Part shown: positions 47,065 to 55,698 of the stretch, piece by piece
Position numbering within the stretch: position 1 is the first letter of the stretch
Layout of the letters: every line of letters begins with the position of its first letter
Source of the DNA: Chthonomonadaceae bacterium
Lineage (GTDB): Bacteria > Armatimonadota > Chthonomonadetes > Chthonomonadales > Chthonomonadaceae
Direction of reading: 5' to 3'
Assembly: GCA_027459665.1 (NCBI GenBank)
Contig: DAIDHN010000010.1
Location: forward strand, 16,981-80,980
Length of the DNA: 64,000 nucleotides
Notes under the pieces: generated by a model
Seen by the model: only the letters and a program-made list of their open reading frames with translations
Database searches by the model: none
Told to the model about the DNA's origin: nothing
Position numbers and translations under genes: made by a program

Positions 47065-47141
47065 TGCAAGCGATAGAAAAGTAGAAGCATGCTGTAATGC
47101 TCTCTGTGAGCGGTGTGACCAGCACGTGACCGCAATAAAGA

Positions 47142-47222
47142 TGCCGAGGACAGGACTTGAACCTGCAAGCCTTGCGGCATACGCACCTCAAGCGTACGTG
47201 TCTGCCATTTCACCACCTCGGC
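47142..47222 (-). tRNA. tRNA-Leu, anticodon GAG
   Basis: The 81-base sequence has acceptor arms GCCGAGG/CCTCGGC with discriminator A, a D arm, an anticodon stem TACGC/GCGTA with loop TTGAGGT (anticodon GAG), a long variable arm as in class II tRNAs, and a T loop GGTTCAAGTCC. CCA is not encoded. It is the last of three leftward tRNA genes. Confidence 0.93.
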
Positions 47223-47247
47223 ATAAAACGCACTTGTAGTGCGTTCA

Positions 47248-47319
47248 TAGGGATACGGGGAATTGAACCCCGGTTTAAGGACTGAAAATCCCTCGTCCTG
47301 ACCTCTAGACGATATCCCC
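47248..47319 (-). tRNA. tRNA-Glu, anticodon TTC
   Basis: The 72-base gene has acceptor GGGGATA/TATCCCT with a G-U pair at the end, a T arm CGGGG-TTCAATT-CCCCG, and an anticodon loop TTTTCAG giving anticodon TTC (UUC). This wobble U is an expected target of the MnmA enzyme encoded at 10.7 kb. CCA is not encoded. It lies 25 bases from each neighbouring tRNA. Confidence 0.93.
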
Positions 47320-47344
47320 ACAAAACTGCCTCCAGCCGGAGGCA

Positions 47345-47418
47345 TCGGGGTGACTGGATTTGAACCAGCGACCTCACGGTCCCGAACCGTGTGCTCTACC
47401 AAACTGAGCCACACCCCG
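47345..47418 (-). tRNA. tRNA-Pro, anticodon CGG
   Basis: The 74-base gene has acceptor CGGGGTG/CACCCCG with discriminator A, a D arm GGCTCAGTTTGGTAGAGC, an anticodon loop TTCGGGA (anticodon CGG) and a T arm CTGGTTCAAATCCAG. CCA is not encoded. It is the first tRNA of the operon, ten bases or so from the predicted transcription start. Confidence 0.95.
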
Positions 47419-47435
47419 GCAAATTGGCAGTCATT

Positions 47436-47464
47436 ATTATAATCTCCAAACGGGAAAAAGTCAA
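47436..47464 (-). promoter_or_regulatory. Near-consensus sigma-70 promoter of the tRNA operon
   Basis: Read leftward, TTGACT (47464-47459) and TATAAT (47441-47436) are 17 bases apart, with tRNA-Pro beginning 18 bases past the -10 box. It has the same two boxes and spacing as the orphan permease promoter. Confidence 0.85.
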
Positions 47465-47987
47465 GGGCAGCATGAGCAGATTAACAGGTAGATTTCGGCC
47501 AGCAGGCCTTTTGCTCCTCTCAAAGCCAACCTTTTTTGCAGTAAAAGTGACTTAAATTCAGTTTTATTCGGCTTTGAGTACTGCATCCTTTGCCCACGAA
47601 GAGCGAGTGCAGTATTGGAGAGGCATTGAGCCTTTCTCAGCATCTGTTTGCCAGCAACAGCAAGATGAAGCAGAAGGTATAGATAATCTGTTTTAGCTTT
47701 CTTATTTGCGGTTCAAGCCTCTGGTATTCTAACACAATGAAGAAACTCTCTGATGATATGACTGAAACAATGCGCACCTTGAGAGAAGAGGCAAACCTGA
47801 AGACAGAAGACAACTCGTTTACCATTGAGAGGCTGAAGTAGATTTTGTTTTTGCAGCAATGGGTAAGCTGCATGACTTTTTTTGAGCATTCCAGCCAGTT
47901 AGGGCACTGTGCGTTACATATGTCAAGGCTGAAGCGTTTCCCTGGCAGGTACAATAGCCTATGAATATACATCTATCTGGAGTAGCC
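47465..47987. other. Intergenic region with a possible 34-residue ORF
   Basis: About 520 bases lie between the tRNA promoter and the GH27 gene. The only coding-like element is a short rightward frame at 47737-47841 (MKKLSDDMTETMRTLREEAN...), strongly charged but without a ribosome site, so its reality is doubtful. AT-rich stretches lie near 47590-47720. A GAAGCGTTTCC element at about 47932 could belong to GH27 control. No RNA gene, repeat or transposon remnant is visible. Confidence 0.4.
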
Positions 47988-49319
47988 ATGAAAACGCTTT
48001 TACGACTTGGTGCAACGGTGCTGCTGTTGGGAGCAGTGGTAGCTGCAGGGGCTGTTAAGCCAGTTGGCAGGCGGCCTTTTATGGGATGGACCAGTTGGGA
48101 TCAGGAGGCTTTGCAGCAGCCGGGGCATGGGGAAGCCTGGCTGACTGCTGCACATATACGCGCGCAGTCTGACGCCATGCACAGGCTGCTGCAGCGATAT
48201 GGATACAACCGGATCAATCTCGATTCTGGCTGGGCATCCGGGTATGACATGCATGGCAGACCAGCTGCAGACACTGTAAAGTTTCCTGGGGGGATAGCTG
48301 CTATAGCGCGTTATGTACACAAGAATGGGCAGCTGCTGGGCATTTACTGGATACCTGGCATCAACGCAGACCTGTATCGCATCAACCCCATAATTGCTGG
48401 AACGCACATTACTATACAGCAAATCTGTGCAAAGCCGCTGCAGGCGGCAAATGGGTTTGGCGGGTACAAAATAGATTTTTCCAAACCTGGGGCACACCGG
48501 TATGTAGATTCTATTGTGCGGCAGTGGGCACGCTGGGGAGTGGATTTCATCAAGCTGGACGGCATTGCTCCCGGCTCAGATAAAACAGACCTTTCGGTGG
48601 ATGCCCGGCCGGATGTGCGTGCCTGGGCAGCCGCAGTTGCGAAGCAGAAACGCTCGATCTGGCTGGAATTGAGCTGGGCAATTGACCGGCGTTTTTTACC
48701 CGACTTTCAGCCATATGCAAATGGGTGGCGTATTGAGGGCGATGTAGACCGATACGGCAGCACTCTTACAGGCTGGCAGCAGATACTGCGCCGCTTTTCA
48801 GACGCCCCGCACTGGGTGAACGAGGCAGGAGCAGGCAGAGGGTGGAATGACCTGGATGCCCTGCTGGTGGGCAATGGCAGGGAAGATGGCCTAAACTCTG
48901 AGGAGCGGCGAACTGCTGCAACTCTCTGGGCGATCAGCGCCGCCCCCTTGTATGAGGGAGATGATCTGACACAACTGGATTCACTGGGGATTTCTCTGCT
49001 TACCAACAAGGCTGTGATAGCTGTTGACCAGATGGGGCATCCGGCACATCCACTGCACAGGGGCGGGCGGAGGCAGATATGGTATGCAAATGAAGGAGAC
49101 GGCACCTGGACTGCAGCCCTGTTTAATCTGCATGATCACAGTGTGCAGACTATCACCCTGCACCGTAAAGACCTGGGCCTGTACGGGCCGGTAGAGGCGA
49201 CAGACCTGTGGAGCGGGAAAAGCCTGGGAGTACTGCAGGGACCAATTACCTTTCATCTTGAGGCGCATGCCTGCCGTTTGCTTGGCTTGCGTCCCCTGCA
49301 GTCATCTGTTCAGCCCTGA
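47988..49319 (+). CDS. Secreted GH27 alpha-galactosidase-like enzyme
   Basis: The 443-residue protein has a signal peptide (MKTLLRLGATVLLLGAVVAAGA). It starts with the GH27 pattern PFMGWTSWD and NRINLDSGW, continues with DFIKLDGIAPG containing the nucleophile Asp, and WRIEGDVDRYG with the acid/base Asp. A beta-sandwich tail ends in EAHACRLLGLRP. GH27 enzymes remove terminal alpha-galactose, or in some members N-acetylgalactosamine or beta-L-arabinopyranose. ATG 47988 has GGAG six bases upstream; an in-frame ATG at 47961 is weaker. Its 3' end overlaps the convergent GH32 gene by ten bases. Confidence 0.9.
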   Translation: MKTLLRLGATVLLLGAVVAAGAVKPVGRRPFMGWTSWDQEALQQPGHGEAWLTAAHIRAQSDAMHRLLQRYGYNRINLDSGWASGYDMHGRPAADTVKFPGGIAAIARYVHKNGQLLGIYWIPGINADLYRINPIIAGTHITIQQICAKPLQAANGFGGYKIDFSKPGAHRYVDSIVRQWARWGVDFIKLDGIAPGSDKTDLSVDARPDVRAWAAAVAKQKRSIWLELSWAIDRRFLPDFQPYANGWRIEGDVDRYGSTLTGWQQILRRFSDAPHWVNEAGAGRGWNDLDALLVGNGREDGLNSEERRTAATLWAISAAPLYEGDDLTQLDSLGISLLTNKAVIAVDQMGHPAHPLHRGGRRQIWYANEGDGTWTAALFNLHDHSVQTITLHRKDLGLYGPVEATDLWSGKSLGVLQGPITFHLEAHACRLLGLRPLQSSVQP

Positions 49320-50674
49320 TCCGGCGGCCATGCAGACCGCAGTGCATGCACAGTAAACTTTTGTATATGCACTGCACCCTGCTTACACTGCAAGGCAATT
49401 TCCTGCGCACTGGCTGCCGGAAGCATACAGCCGCTCCATGAGAAACAGCCTGAATTGCCAAAAACCTCCAGCGAGGTAGTATCTGCCAGCACCCTGAGCG
49501 ATACCTTGTGATTTTTCAGTGGCAGTGCAGATACTGTACCCATACAGTGAAGCCTGCCGTTTTCCCATTCTATGGTTTGGCCATTCACCAGCAAGCTGAA
49601 ATGCGAGTTTTCTGTGCATTCTACCGTGCAGGAAACATCCCACAGTTCACCTGCGCCAGCAGCAGTGAGCGAGGTTCCCGGTACAAGGCTGTGACTGGAA
49701 AAAGTAACGGTGTGCTGCCATAGTTTACTGATTTCACTTACAGGCCAGCGGTACAGCCGCAGCCCCTGCCGGGTGGAATGGAGTGTGAGTGAGCAGGGGA
49801 ACGACATTTGCTGATTGAAAGGCATGCCAGGGTAGTTTCCACCGCGCATCCATGCAATCTGAATGCGTCTTGACTCAGCATCCGGCAGGTCTGACCATGT
49901 TTGAGCGGCATAGAAATTGGGGCCGTGGTCGATGGCGTGCGGTGTTTGAATCGGCTGAAACTGTGTTCCATCAAAGCTGCCTGCCTGATAATGCCCATTG
50001 GCTGCGGAGAATATCCAGTATTCCTTGCCTGATCGTACTGTTTTTAGTGGAAAAAAATCGGGGCATTCATCGCTCGACTGCAGAGTGAGGGTTTGCGTCT
50101 GCTTCCATTGCAGCAGATTGGGGGATGTAAGAATGGCGAATCGGTCGGCATCCAGATAGAGAGTCATAACCCACTGTTTGCTTTTGTCATCCCAGATCAC
50201 TTTCGGGTCGCGGTTTCCGGGAGCGAGGCATGGCACAATGGGGTTGAGGCTGTATTTTTGCCAGGTTTTCCCCCCGTCATCGCTGTAGGCAAGGCACTGT
50301 GTGAATGGCTTTCCTTCGCTTTCAGGCGAGGTAGAGCCTGCGGCAGTATAAAACAGCACCAGCGGCGGATGTCCGGCAGTTCCAAGTTTTGATGTGTTGT
50401 GCCAGTCAACCACTCCCGAACCGGAAAACATGGTACCCAGCGCGTCTGGATGCAGTACATCTTCAAGCTGCTTCCAGTGTATCAGGTCTTTGCTTTCTGC
50501 ATGCCCCCAGGTCATATTTCCCCATTCTGTTGCTTGCGGGTTATGCTGAAAAAAAAGATGATAGGTTCCTTTGTAGTAGATGAGTCCGTTGGGATCGTTG
50601 AGCCAGTTTCTTTTTGAAGTAAAGTGAAACTGCGGGCGTAATGTCTGGTGCATGGATACGGGCGGGGTGGTCAA
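49310..50674 (-). CDS. GH32 beta-fructosidase (levanase/invertase type)
   Basis: The protein of about 454 residues has NWLNDPNGL (nucleophile Asp), GNRDPKVIWDD (transition-state RDP) and SSDECPDFF (acid/base Glu). A C-terminal beta-sandwich ends the protein, as in invertases, levanases and inulinases. It splits terminal fructose from sucrose or fructans with retention. No signal peptide, so cytoplasmic. The start is TTG at 50674, with AGGAGG exactly six bases upstream; the first family motif follows 25 residues later. The longer open frame to 51085 overlaps the divergent GH4 gene and is rejected. Confidence 0.92.
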   Translation of the reverse strand: MTTPPVSMHQTLRPQFHFTSKRNWLNDPNGLIYYKGTYHLFFQHNPQATEWGNMTWGHAESKDLIHWKQLEDVLHPDALGTMFSGSGVVDWHNTSKLGTAGHPPLVLFYTAAGSTSPESEGKPFTQCLAYSDDGGKTWQKYSLNPIVPCLAPGNRDPKVIWDDKSKQWVMTLYLDADRFAILTSPNLLQWKQTQTLTLQSSDECPDFFPLKTVRSGKEYWIFSAANGHYQAGSFDGTQFQPIQTPHAIDHGPNFYAAQTWSDLPDAESRRIQIAWMRGGNYPGMPFNQQMSFPCSLTLHSTRQGLRLYRWPVSEISKLWQHTVTFSSHSLVPGTSLTAAGAGELWDVSCTVECTENSHFSLLVNGQTIEWENGRLHCMGTVSALPLKNHKVSLRVLADTTSLEVFGNSGCFSWSGCMLPAASAQEIALQCKQGAVHIQKFTVHALRSAWPPDQG

Positions 50675-50870
50675 ACTCTGCCTCCTGATAGTCTGATGCA
50701 GCAGTATTCGTTTTGCTGCAGTCAGTATCCTTCCATGAATCCGGGTTATTTTCGCACATTGTGCTCTGCCAGCCTGCATCTGTCTTGAGGGCTGTGCAGC
50801 AGGAAATGAGCAGACGAGTGTTGAATAACATAGAGGCTGTGCAACGCTTTTAACATGGGAGAAAAGAAAG

Positions 50871-52427
50871 ATGGCTTTGAGAATTGCCATGATAGGCGCC
50901 GGTTCTATTGGCTTCACCCGCCGGCTGCTTGCAGATTTGCTTACAGTGCCAGAGTTTGCGGATACAACATTTGCACTCACCGATATATCTGAACGGAACC
51001 TGGAGATGGTTGCGCAGCTTTGCCGCAGGGATATTGAAGCAAACGGCCTGCCGGCAGTTGTAGAGGCGACAACTGACAGGCGCAAAGCTATCGCCGGCAG
51101 CGACTACATTCTCTGCATGATACGACAGGGCGGCCTGGAGGCATTTCAGTTTGATATCGATATACCTCTGAGATATGGCGTAGACCAGTGCGTGGGAGAT
51201 ACTCTGTGCGCCGGGGGCATTATGTATGCCCAGCGCACCATTCCCGCCCTGCTGGATTTTTGCCGTGATATACGTGAAACTGCCAAACCGGGTGCGCTGT
51301 TTCTCAATTACTCAAACCCCATGGCTATGAATGTATGGGCATGCAATGAGTATGGCAAAGTGCCAACCATAGGTCTTTGTCACGGGGTGCAGGGTGCGCA
51401 CTGGCAAATTGCCTCGTGTATAGAGATGTGGGCACGTCGGGAAGGACTGATTGGCTGGGAGGAGAAAGTGCATCGCAAGGATGTGAATGTAACTGCAGCG
51501 GGTTTGAACCACCAGACCTGGTTTATTCGGGCAGAGTGGCGTGGCATAGACTTCATTCCTAGACTTGCCTCCCTGTTTGCCGAGCATCCACAGTTTTCGC
51601 AAACAGAAAAGGTGCGCATAGATGTGCTGAAGCGCTTTGGATACTACAGTACCGAATCGAATGGCCATTTGAGCGAATACCTGCCCTGGTATCGAAAACG
51701 CTCGGAGGAGATAGAGAAGTGGATAGACCTTTCCAGCTGGATAAATGGTGAAACCGGAGGGTATTTGCGTGTCTGCACTGAGGGGCGCACCTGGTTTGAG
51801 ACAGATTTTCCGAACTGGATGAAAGGGGATCCGCCGAGCTTTACGGCTGACAAGAGGAGCGAGGAGCATGGTTCTTATATTATAGAGGCACTGGAAACAG
51901 GCCGTACCTATCGCGGTCATTTTAATGTGGTAAATAAGGGGCATATTACCAATCTTCCCAATGGCTGTGTGATAGAGATACCCGGTTATGTAGATAGAAC
52001 AGGAATCAATATGCCGGTAGTAGGCGCACTGCCCCTTGCCTGCGCCGCAACCTGTGCAGTATCTGCCCGTGTGCAGGAGATGGGAAAGGAAGCAGCGGTT
52101 CATGGCGATGTTGGTTTGTTGAAGCAGGCAATGCTGCACGATCCGCTGGTGGGAGCTGTATGCAACCCTGAAGAGATATGGCAGATGACAGATGAGATGC
52201 TTGCTGCACAGGCAGAATGGCTGCCGCAGTATGCTAAAGAGATTGCCGAGGCAAAGAAGCGGCTTGCAGAAGCAGAGCAGACAGGCAGCAGGGCGGCAGT
52301 GCGTGCAGGTTATCAGGGGGCGGCACGTCTGCATACTAAAACCATAGATGAGATGATGCAGGCGCATGAAGAAGCGCGTGCCAACGCGCAGGCGGCAGAC
52401 AAGGGCAAAATGACTCAGAATGCCTGA
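50871..52427 (+). CDS. melA: GH4 family alpha-galactosidase (MelA-like)
   Basis: The 518-residue protein starts RIAMIGAGSIGFTRRLLADLL, the NAD-binding loop of GH4, then has FALTDISERNLEM, LNYSNPMAMN, and GLCHGVQG, whose Cys-His pair binds the divalent metal. GH4 enzymes use NAD+ and Mn2+ in an oxidation-elimination mechanism. The MelA-type length and motif set points to alpha-galactosides such as melibiose. Cytoplasmic. GGGAG lies upstream of the ATG. It lies divergent to the GH32 gene with about 195 bases between, and both could be driven by one regulator. Confidence 0.9.
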   Translation: MALRIAMIGAGSIGFTRRLLADLLTVPEFADTTFALTDISERNLEMVAQLCRRDIEANGLPAVVEATTDRRKAIAGSDYILCMIRQGGLEAFQFDIDIPLRYGVDQCVGDTLCAGGIMYAQRTIPALLDFCRDIRETAKPGALFLNYSNPMAMNVWACNEYGKVPTIGLCHGVQGAHWQIASCIEMWARREGLIGWEEKVHRKDVNVTAAGLNHQTWFIRAEWRGIDFIPRLASLFAEHPQFSQTEKVRIDVLKRFGYYSTESNGHLSEYLPWYRKRSEEIEKWIDLSSWINGETGGYLRVCTEGRTWFETDFPNWMKGDPPSFTADKRSEEHGSYIIEALETGRTYRGHFNVVNKGHITNLPNGCVIEIPGYVDRTGINMPVVGALPLACAATCAVSARVQEMGKEAAVHGDVGLLKQAMLHDPLVGAVCNPEEIWQMTDEMLAAQAEWLPQYAKEIAEAKKRLAEAEQTGSRAAVRAGYQGAARLHTKTIDEMMQAHEEARANAQAADKGKMTQNA

Positions 52428-52452
52428 TGCATTGATGAAAAGCGGGTGATAA

Positions 52453-54444
52453 TCAGGAAAGCATTTCACGCACTTTATTGAGCAGTTCGCGTGAGGAAAA
52501 CGGCTTGGTGAGAATATGCAGGCTGCTTTCTAGTATTCCTTCATTTTCCATGAAGTTCTGTGTATACCCGGAGATGTAGAGTACTCTCATCTCCGGCATT
52601 TTCTGCTGCAGCCGAATAGCCAGCGATTTTCCGTTGAGAATAGGCATAATTACATCTGTGATGAGCAGTTGAATACCTTCCGTACAGCTTTGCTGCAGGC
52701 GCAGGGCATCATCTCCCCCAGCCGCCTCAAGCACTTTGTAACCGTTTTTGCGCAGAATACGTGACGTGAGCGTGCGAACCAGCGGCTCATCATCTACTAC
52801 CAGAATGGTTTCGCTTCCGTATTGCATAACCTCCGTAGTCTCTTCAACTGCAGCTGGGGTGAGCGGTATGCGCGGCAGGTAGATTTTAAATGAGGTGCCC
52901 CTTCCGGGTTCACTATAAACCCATATGTTTCCGCTTGCCTGCTTTATGATTCCATAGCAGGTTGCCAAACCCAGTCCTGTGCCTTTGCCTGGGGGTTTAG
53001 TGGTAAAGAACGGTTCAAAAATGTGTTCCTGCACTTCTTTTGTCATTCCTGAACCATTGTCGCTTACTATCAAGCATACGTATTCTCCTGGCAGTGCGCC
53101 AAGATGCGTGAAGGCATATTCCTGACTCAGGTAAACATTGCTGGTTTCAATGAGAATGCGTCCATGTTTCGATGTGTTTTCAGACATAGCATCACTGGCA
53201 TTCAGCACAAGATTGAGCAGAACCTGACTGATTTGAGATGCGTTTGCGTAGATGTTCCACAGGTCATCTGCTGGTTTAAAAACAAGCTCCTGTTCAGGGT
53301 GCATGGGTTTTTGCAGCAGCTGAGTGGTTTCTCTCACTACATTGTTGAGGTTAAGCACTGTATATTCCACCAGTTGGCGGCGTGCGTATGTGAGCAGCTG
53401 CTGGGTAAGTGATGCAGCCCTTCCGGCAGCAATTTCCACGTTTTTCAGCAGAGTCTCCTGCTCCGAGCCTTTGGGGGCATATTCGAGTGCCATCTCGGTG
53501 TAGCCAGACATAGCCATTAGAAGGTTATTGAAGTCGTGTGCTATTCCGCCAGCCAGTCGGCCCAGACTTTCAAGCCGTGATGTTTCTGCCAACTGCTGCC
53601 GAAGTGCCTTGTGCTCTGTAATATCCTGTGTAGAAATAATATGCCCCATAAACTTGCCATCCTGGTAATACCGGGGTGTTACCACACTCTGATGCCAGCG
53701 TGTGGTATGATTTGGGGCTTTAATGCGGTACTGAACTGTTTGTGTTTTTTTGTGCTGAGCAGTTTGCTGCAATGCAGTTTCAACTCGTCCGAGGTCTTCT
53801 GCATAGATGTGCTGTTTCCAGTTGTATTCTGACTGTTTTTCTATTGGGCATTCATGAAATCTTTGCCAGGCTGGATTGGTAAGCACCACCTTGTCGTTCT
53901 GACAAAGAATGCATACCTGGTCTGCAAATTCTTCCAGCAGGGTTCTGAATCGTACCTCGCTTTCAATCAGGGCAAGTTCCATTTCCTTGCGTTCAGATAT
54001 ATCGCGCTGTATTGCGAACCAATGGGTATACCATCCCTTTTCATCTGCAATAGGTTGTATGCTCAGTTCCGTCCAGAAAGCATCACCATTTTTTTTATAG
54101 TTGAGAAGTTCTACTACCACTGGCTGCCAGTTGCGAAGGGCACTGCGGATTTTGTCCAGCGTTCTTTGGTCTGTTTGCGGTCCTTGCAAAATACGAGGGG
54201 TTTTACCTATTACTTCTTCAGATGTGTAGCCTGTCAAACGGTAAAATGCTTCATTTACATACACAATACGCGGCCCCGGAAGATCAATAGGTTCAGCTTC
54301 TGTGATGAGAACTACATCGTTGGCATTCCAGAGGAGATTTTCTAAAAACGAATGTAAAAACAGATGAGTAATATTTCTGGCAGGTAGATGGCTTGAATCT
54401 TCGCGTTGCATTTGAACTAGTTCTTTTTTTTCTTTTTGAGACAA
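52453..54444 (-). CDS. PAS-PAS hybrid histidine kinase with receiver domain
   Basis: The protein of about 663 residues has two PAS domains (roughly residues 35-150 and 155-270; [17 protein letters not shown] and [17 protein letters not shown] segments). A HisKA domain with phosphoacceptor H303 in [10 protein letters not shown] follows, then an HATPase with [12 protein letters not shown] and NGSGM, DNGSGMT and [13 protein letters not shown]. The C-terminal receiver has [13 protein letters not shown] and phosphoacceptor D597 in ITDVIMP. No membrane helix, so it senses a cytoplasmic signal. TTG 54444 with GGAG six bases upstream is preferred; an ATG at 54411 and an open frame to 54522 are alternatives. 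No cognate regulator gene is adjacent; the IS element lies upstream. Confidence 0.9.
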   Translation of the reverse strand: MSQKEKKELVQMQREDSSHLPARNITHLFLHSFLENLLWNANDVVLITEAEPIDLPGPRIVYVNEAFYRLTGYTSEEVIGKTPRILQGPQTDQRTLDKIRSALRNWQPVVVELLNYKKNGDAFWTELSIQPIADEKGWYTHWFAIQRDISERKEMELALIESEVRFRTLLEEFADQVCILCQNDKVVLTNPAWQRFHECPIEKQSEYNWKQHIYAEDLGRVETALQQTAQHKKTQTVQYRIKAPNHTTRWHQSVVTPRYYQDGKFMGHIISTQDITEHKALRQQLAETSRLESLGRLAGGIAHDFNNLLMAMSGYTEMALEYAPKGSEQETLLKNVEIAAGRAASLTQQLLTYARRQLVEYTVLNLNNVVRETTQLLQKPMHPEQELVFKPADDLWNIYANASQISQVLLNLVLNASDAMSENTSKHGRILIETSNVYLSQEYAFTHLGALPGEYVCLIVSDNGSGMTKEVQEHIFEPFFTTKPPGKGTGLGLATCYGIIKQASGNIWVYSEPGRGTSFKIYLPRIPLTPAAVEETTEVMQYGSETILVVDDEPLVRTLTSRILRKNGYKVLEAAGGDDALRLQQSCTEGIQLLITDVIMPILNGKSLAIRLQQKMPEMRVLYISGYTQNFMENEGILESSLHILTKPFSSRELLNKVREMLS

Positions 54445-54585
54445 CCCTCTCTCCAGACAGACTCTTGCATCAATCTGCCACTCTGCATAGTCAACAATCA
54501 GAGTAAAGGTGAAAGGAAGCAAGAGTCAGGAAAAGTGATCAATATTACCAGAAAAAATATGTTTATGCAATCTCGCGAGATGTTG

Positions 54586-54600
54586 GGGAGTGTCTATCTT
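54586..54600 (+). repeat. Left inverted repeat of the IS1-family element
   Basis: GGGAGTGTCTATCTT; its first eleven bases match the right end exactly in reverse orientation. Confidence 0.8.
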
Positions 54601-54620
54601 TAGCGGGTATACTTTTAGTT

Positions 54621-54989
54621 ATGGAAAATACCTCTACTCCCACTCTGGTCTGCCCCGCTTGCGGGAGCAGTTATCGTCAAATCAAATCGGGCAAAACCGG
54701 CGCAGGCAAACAACGCTATCACTGCCAAGCCTGCAAGCGTTTCTATGTCCTCAATCCCAAGCCAAGAGGGCTTGGTCCCGCTCTGCGCCGTAGCGCCGTG
54801 AGAATGTACCTGGATGGATGCGGCTTTCGACGCATTGCAAGACAAATCGGCGTCAACCACCAAACCGTCGTCAATTGGATACGCGCCGAGGAGAGAGCCC
54901 AACCCCAACACAGCGAAGTGATTGAGATGGATGAGTTGTACGCTCTCCACGAAAAAAAGGGCGCTTCCTCTTGCTTACTACCGCAATAG
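54621..54989 (+). CDS. IS1-family transposase N-terminal part (InsA-like)
   Basis: The 122-residue frame begins with a zinc ribbon (CPACGSSYRQIKSGKTGAGKQRYHCQACKRFY), as in InsA of IS1, then a helix-turn-helix region (CGFRRIARQIGVNHQTVVNWIRAEE) and the first catalytic Asp in EMDELY. It ends just after a run of seven A residues (54952-54958). By family precedent, ribosomes slip back one base there to enter the second frame and make the full transposase, while the unshifted product binds the ends and represses. Confidence 0.88.
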   Translation: MENTSTPTLVCPACGSSYRQIKSGKTGAGKQRYHCQACKRFYVLNPKPRGLGPALRRSAVRMYLDGCGFRRIARQIGVNHQTVVNWIRAEERAQPQHSEVIEMDELYALHEKKGASSCLLPQ

Positions 54990-55381
54990 ACCGCAAAACG
55001 CGCTGTCTTTTGTCCTTTCGGGTTTGTGAAGCTTTCTCTTGGGAGCAGGCGCAACAGCTACTGGACGCTTGCCCAAAAGCCAATATCTACTGTAGCGATG
55101 GCTGCCCTGTTTATCGGGAGTTGATGTACCCCAGCCAAGTGCGTCATCTTGTCGCCCCCGGCAAGAGCCAGACACATAATGTCGAAGGCGGGAACGCCGA
55201 CCTCGGGCACTATCTTGCGAGGTTAGGGCGCAAGAGCCGTTGCTTCACACGATGTAAGAAGGCTTTAGAATGCGCCGTCAGGCTCTTTCAATGCGCATAC
55301 AACCAGAGGCAAATCTGGAAGCATGAGAAGAAACCCAAGAATGTACCACCACTCTGTGACTCCATTACTATACGCAAGTAG
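54971..55381 (+). CDS. IS1-family transposase catalytic part (InsB-like), reached by -1 frameshift
   Basis: This frame is -1 relative to the first and is continuous from the A7 run; the stretch after the slip reads KKGRFLLLTTAIDRKTRCLLSF. It carries IYCSDGCPVY (second Asp) and HNVEGGNADLGHYLARLGRKSRCF with the catalytic Glu, the DDE pattern of IS1 transposases. The TTG at 54971 is a nominal start only; the true product is the fusion. No internal stop or deletion is seen, so the element may be active. Confidence 0.88.
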   Translation: MLTTAIDRKTRCLLSFRVCEAFSWEQAQQLLDACPKANIYCSDGCPVYRELMYPSQVRHLVAPGKSQTHNVEGGNADLGHYLARLGRKSRCFTRCKKALECAVRLFQCAYNQRQIWKHEKKPKNVPPLCDSITIRK

Positions 55382-55389
55382 ACACTCCC

Positions 55390-55698
55390 TACAGCACATA
55401 CACAAATAATATAGAAAACAGCATCAAATTTGCCGCATGAAAGAGCGCAGCGGGCAGCAGCGCTGCGTTGAGAGCTGTTTTGAAGCAGAGTGTTTTACCG
55501 GTGCAGGGTTTCAAGGCCGTACAGAATGCACGCCATAAAAACATGAGCGCCCTACATCACAGGTATACTCTTAACACCAGACGGCAGGCTTGGCAGCCCG
55601 CGCACTGAAACTCTGCCTGAAAGCACATACCCTGTGCAGCAGAAGGTTTCTTTGCCGAAGGCGCACAAAGCTGAAATGAGTAAGGATTGAATGAAAAC
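55390..55698. other. Non-coding region between the IS element and nnrE/D
   Basis: About 300 bases with no credible gene. It holds an AT-rich stretch just after the IS (55400-55435) and a GTATACTCTT sequence at about 55562 that could be part of a promoter. The region is otherwise plain. It may have been the 5' neighbourhood of nnrE/D before the insertion. Confidence 0.4.

Larger units (their letters stand above)
54586..55389 (+). mobile_element. IS1-family insertion sequence, about 804 bp
   Basis: Terminal inverted repeats begin GGGAGTGTCTA on both sides (54586-54596 and, in reverse, 55379-55389), and the weaker match continues a few bases inward. Between them lie two overlapping frames of an IS1-type transposase. 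No 8-9 base target duplication is visible in the flanks. Its size is near that of classic IS1. The element interrupts the space between the histidine kinase and nnrE/D genes and seems structurally intact. Confidence 0.85.

Noticed and set aside
47637..47972. 111-residue leftward frame before the GH27 gene
   Set aside because: No ribosome site, unusual Cys/Leu-rich composition, overlaps the GH27 upstream region and has no motif.
50541..50831. 96-residue leftward frame overlapping the start of GH32
   Set aside because: It overlaps the start region of GH32 in another frame, while GH32 has a TTG start with a strong AGGAGG site that explains the region.
51312..52469. 385-residue antisense frame over the GH4 gene
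   Set aside because: Lies wholly opposite a gene with clear GH4 motifs and shows no family features of its own.
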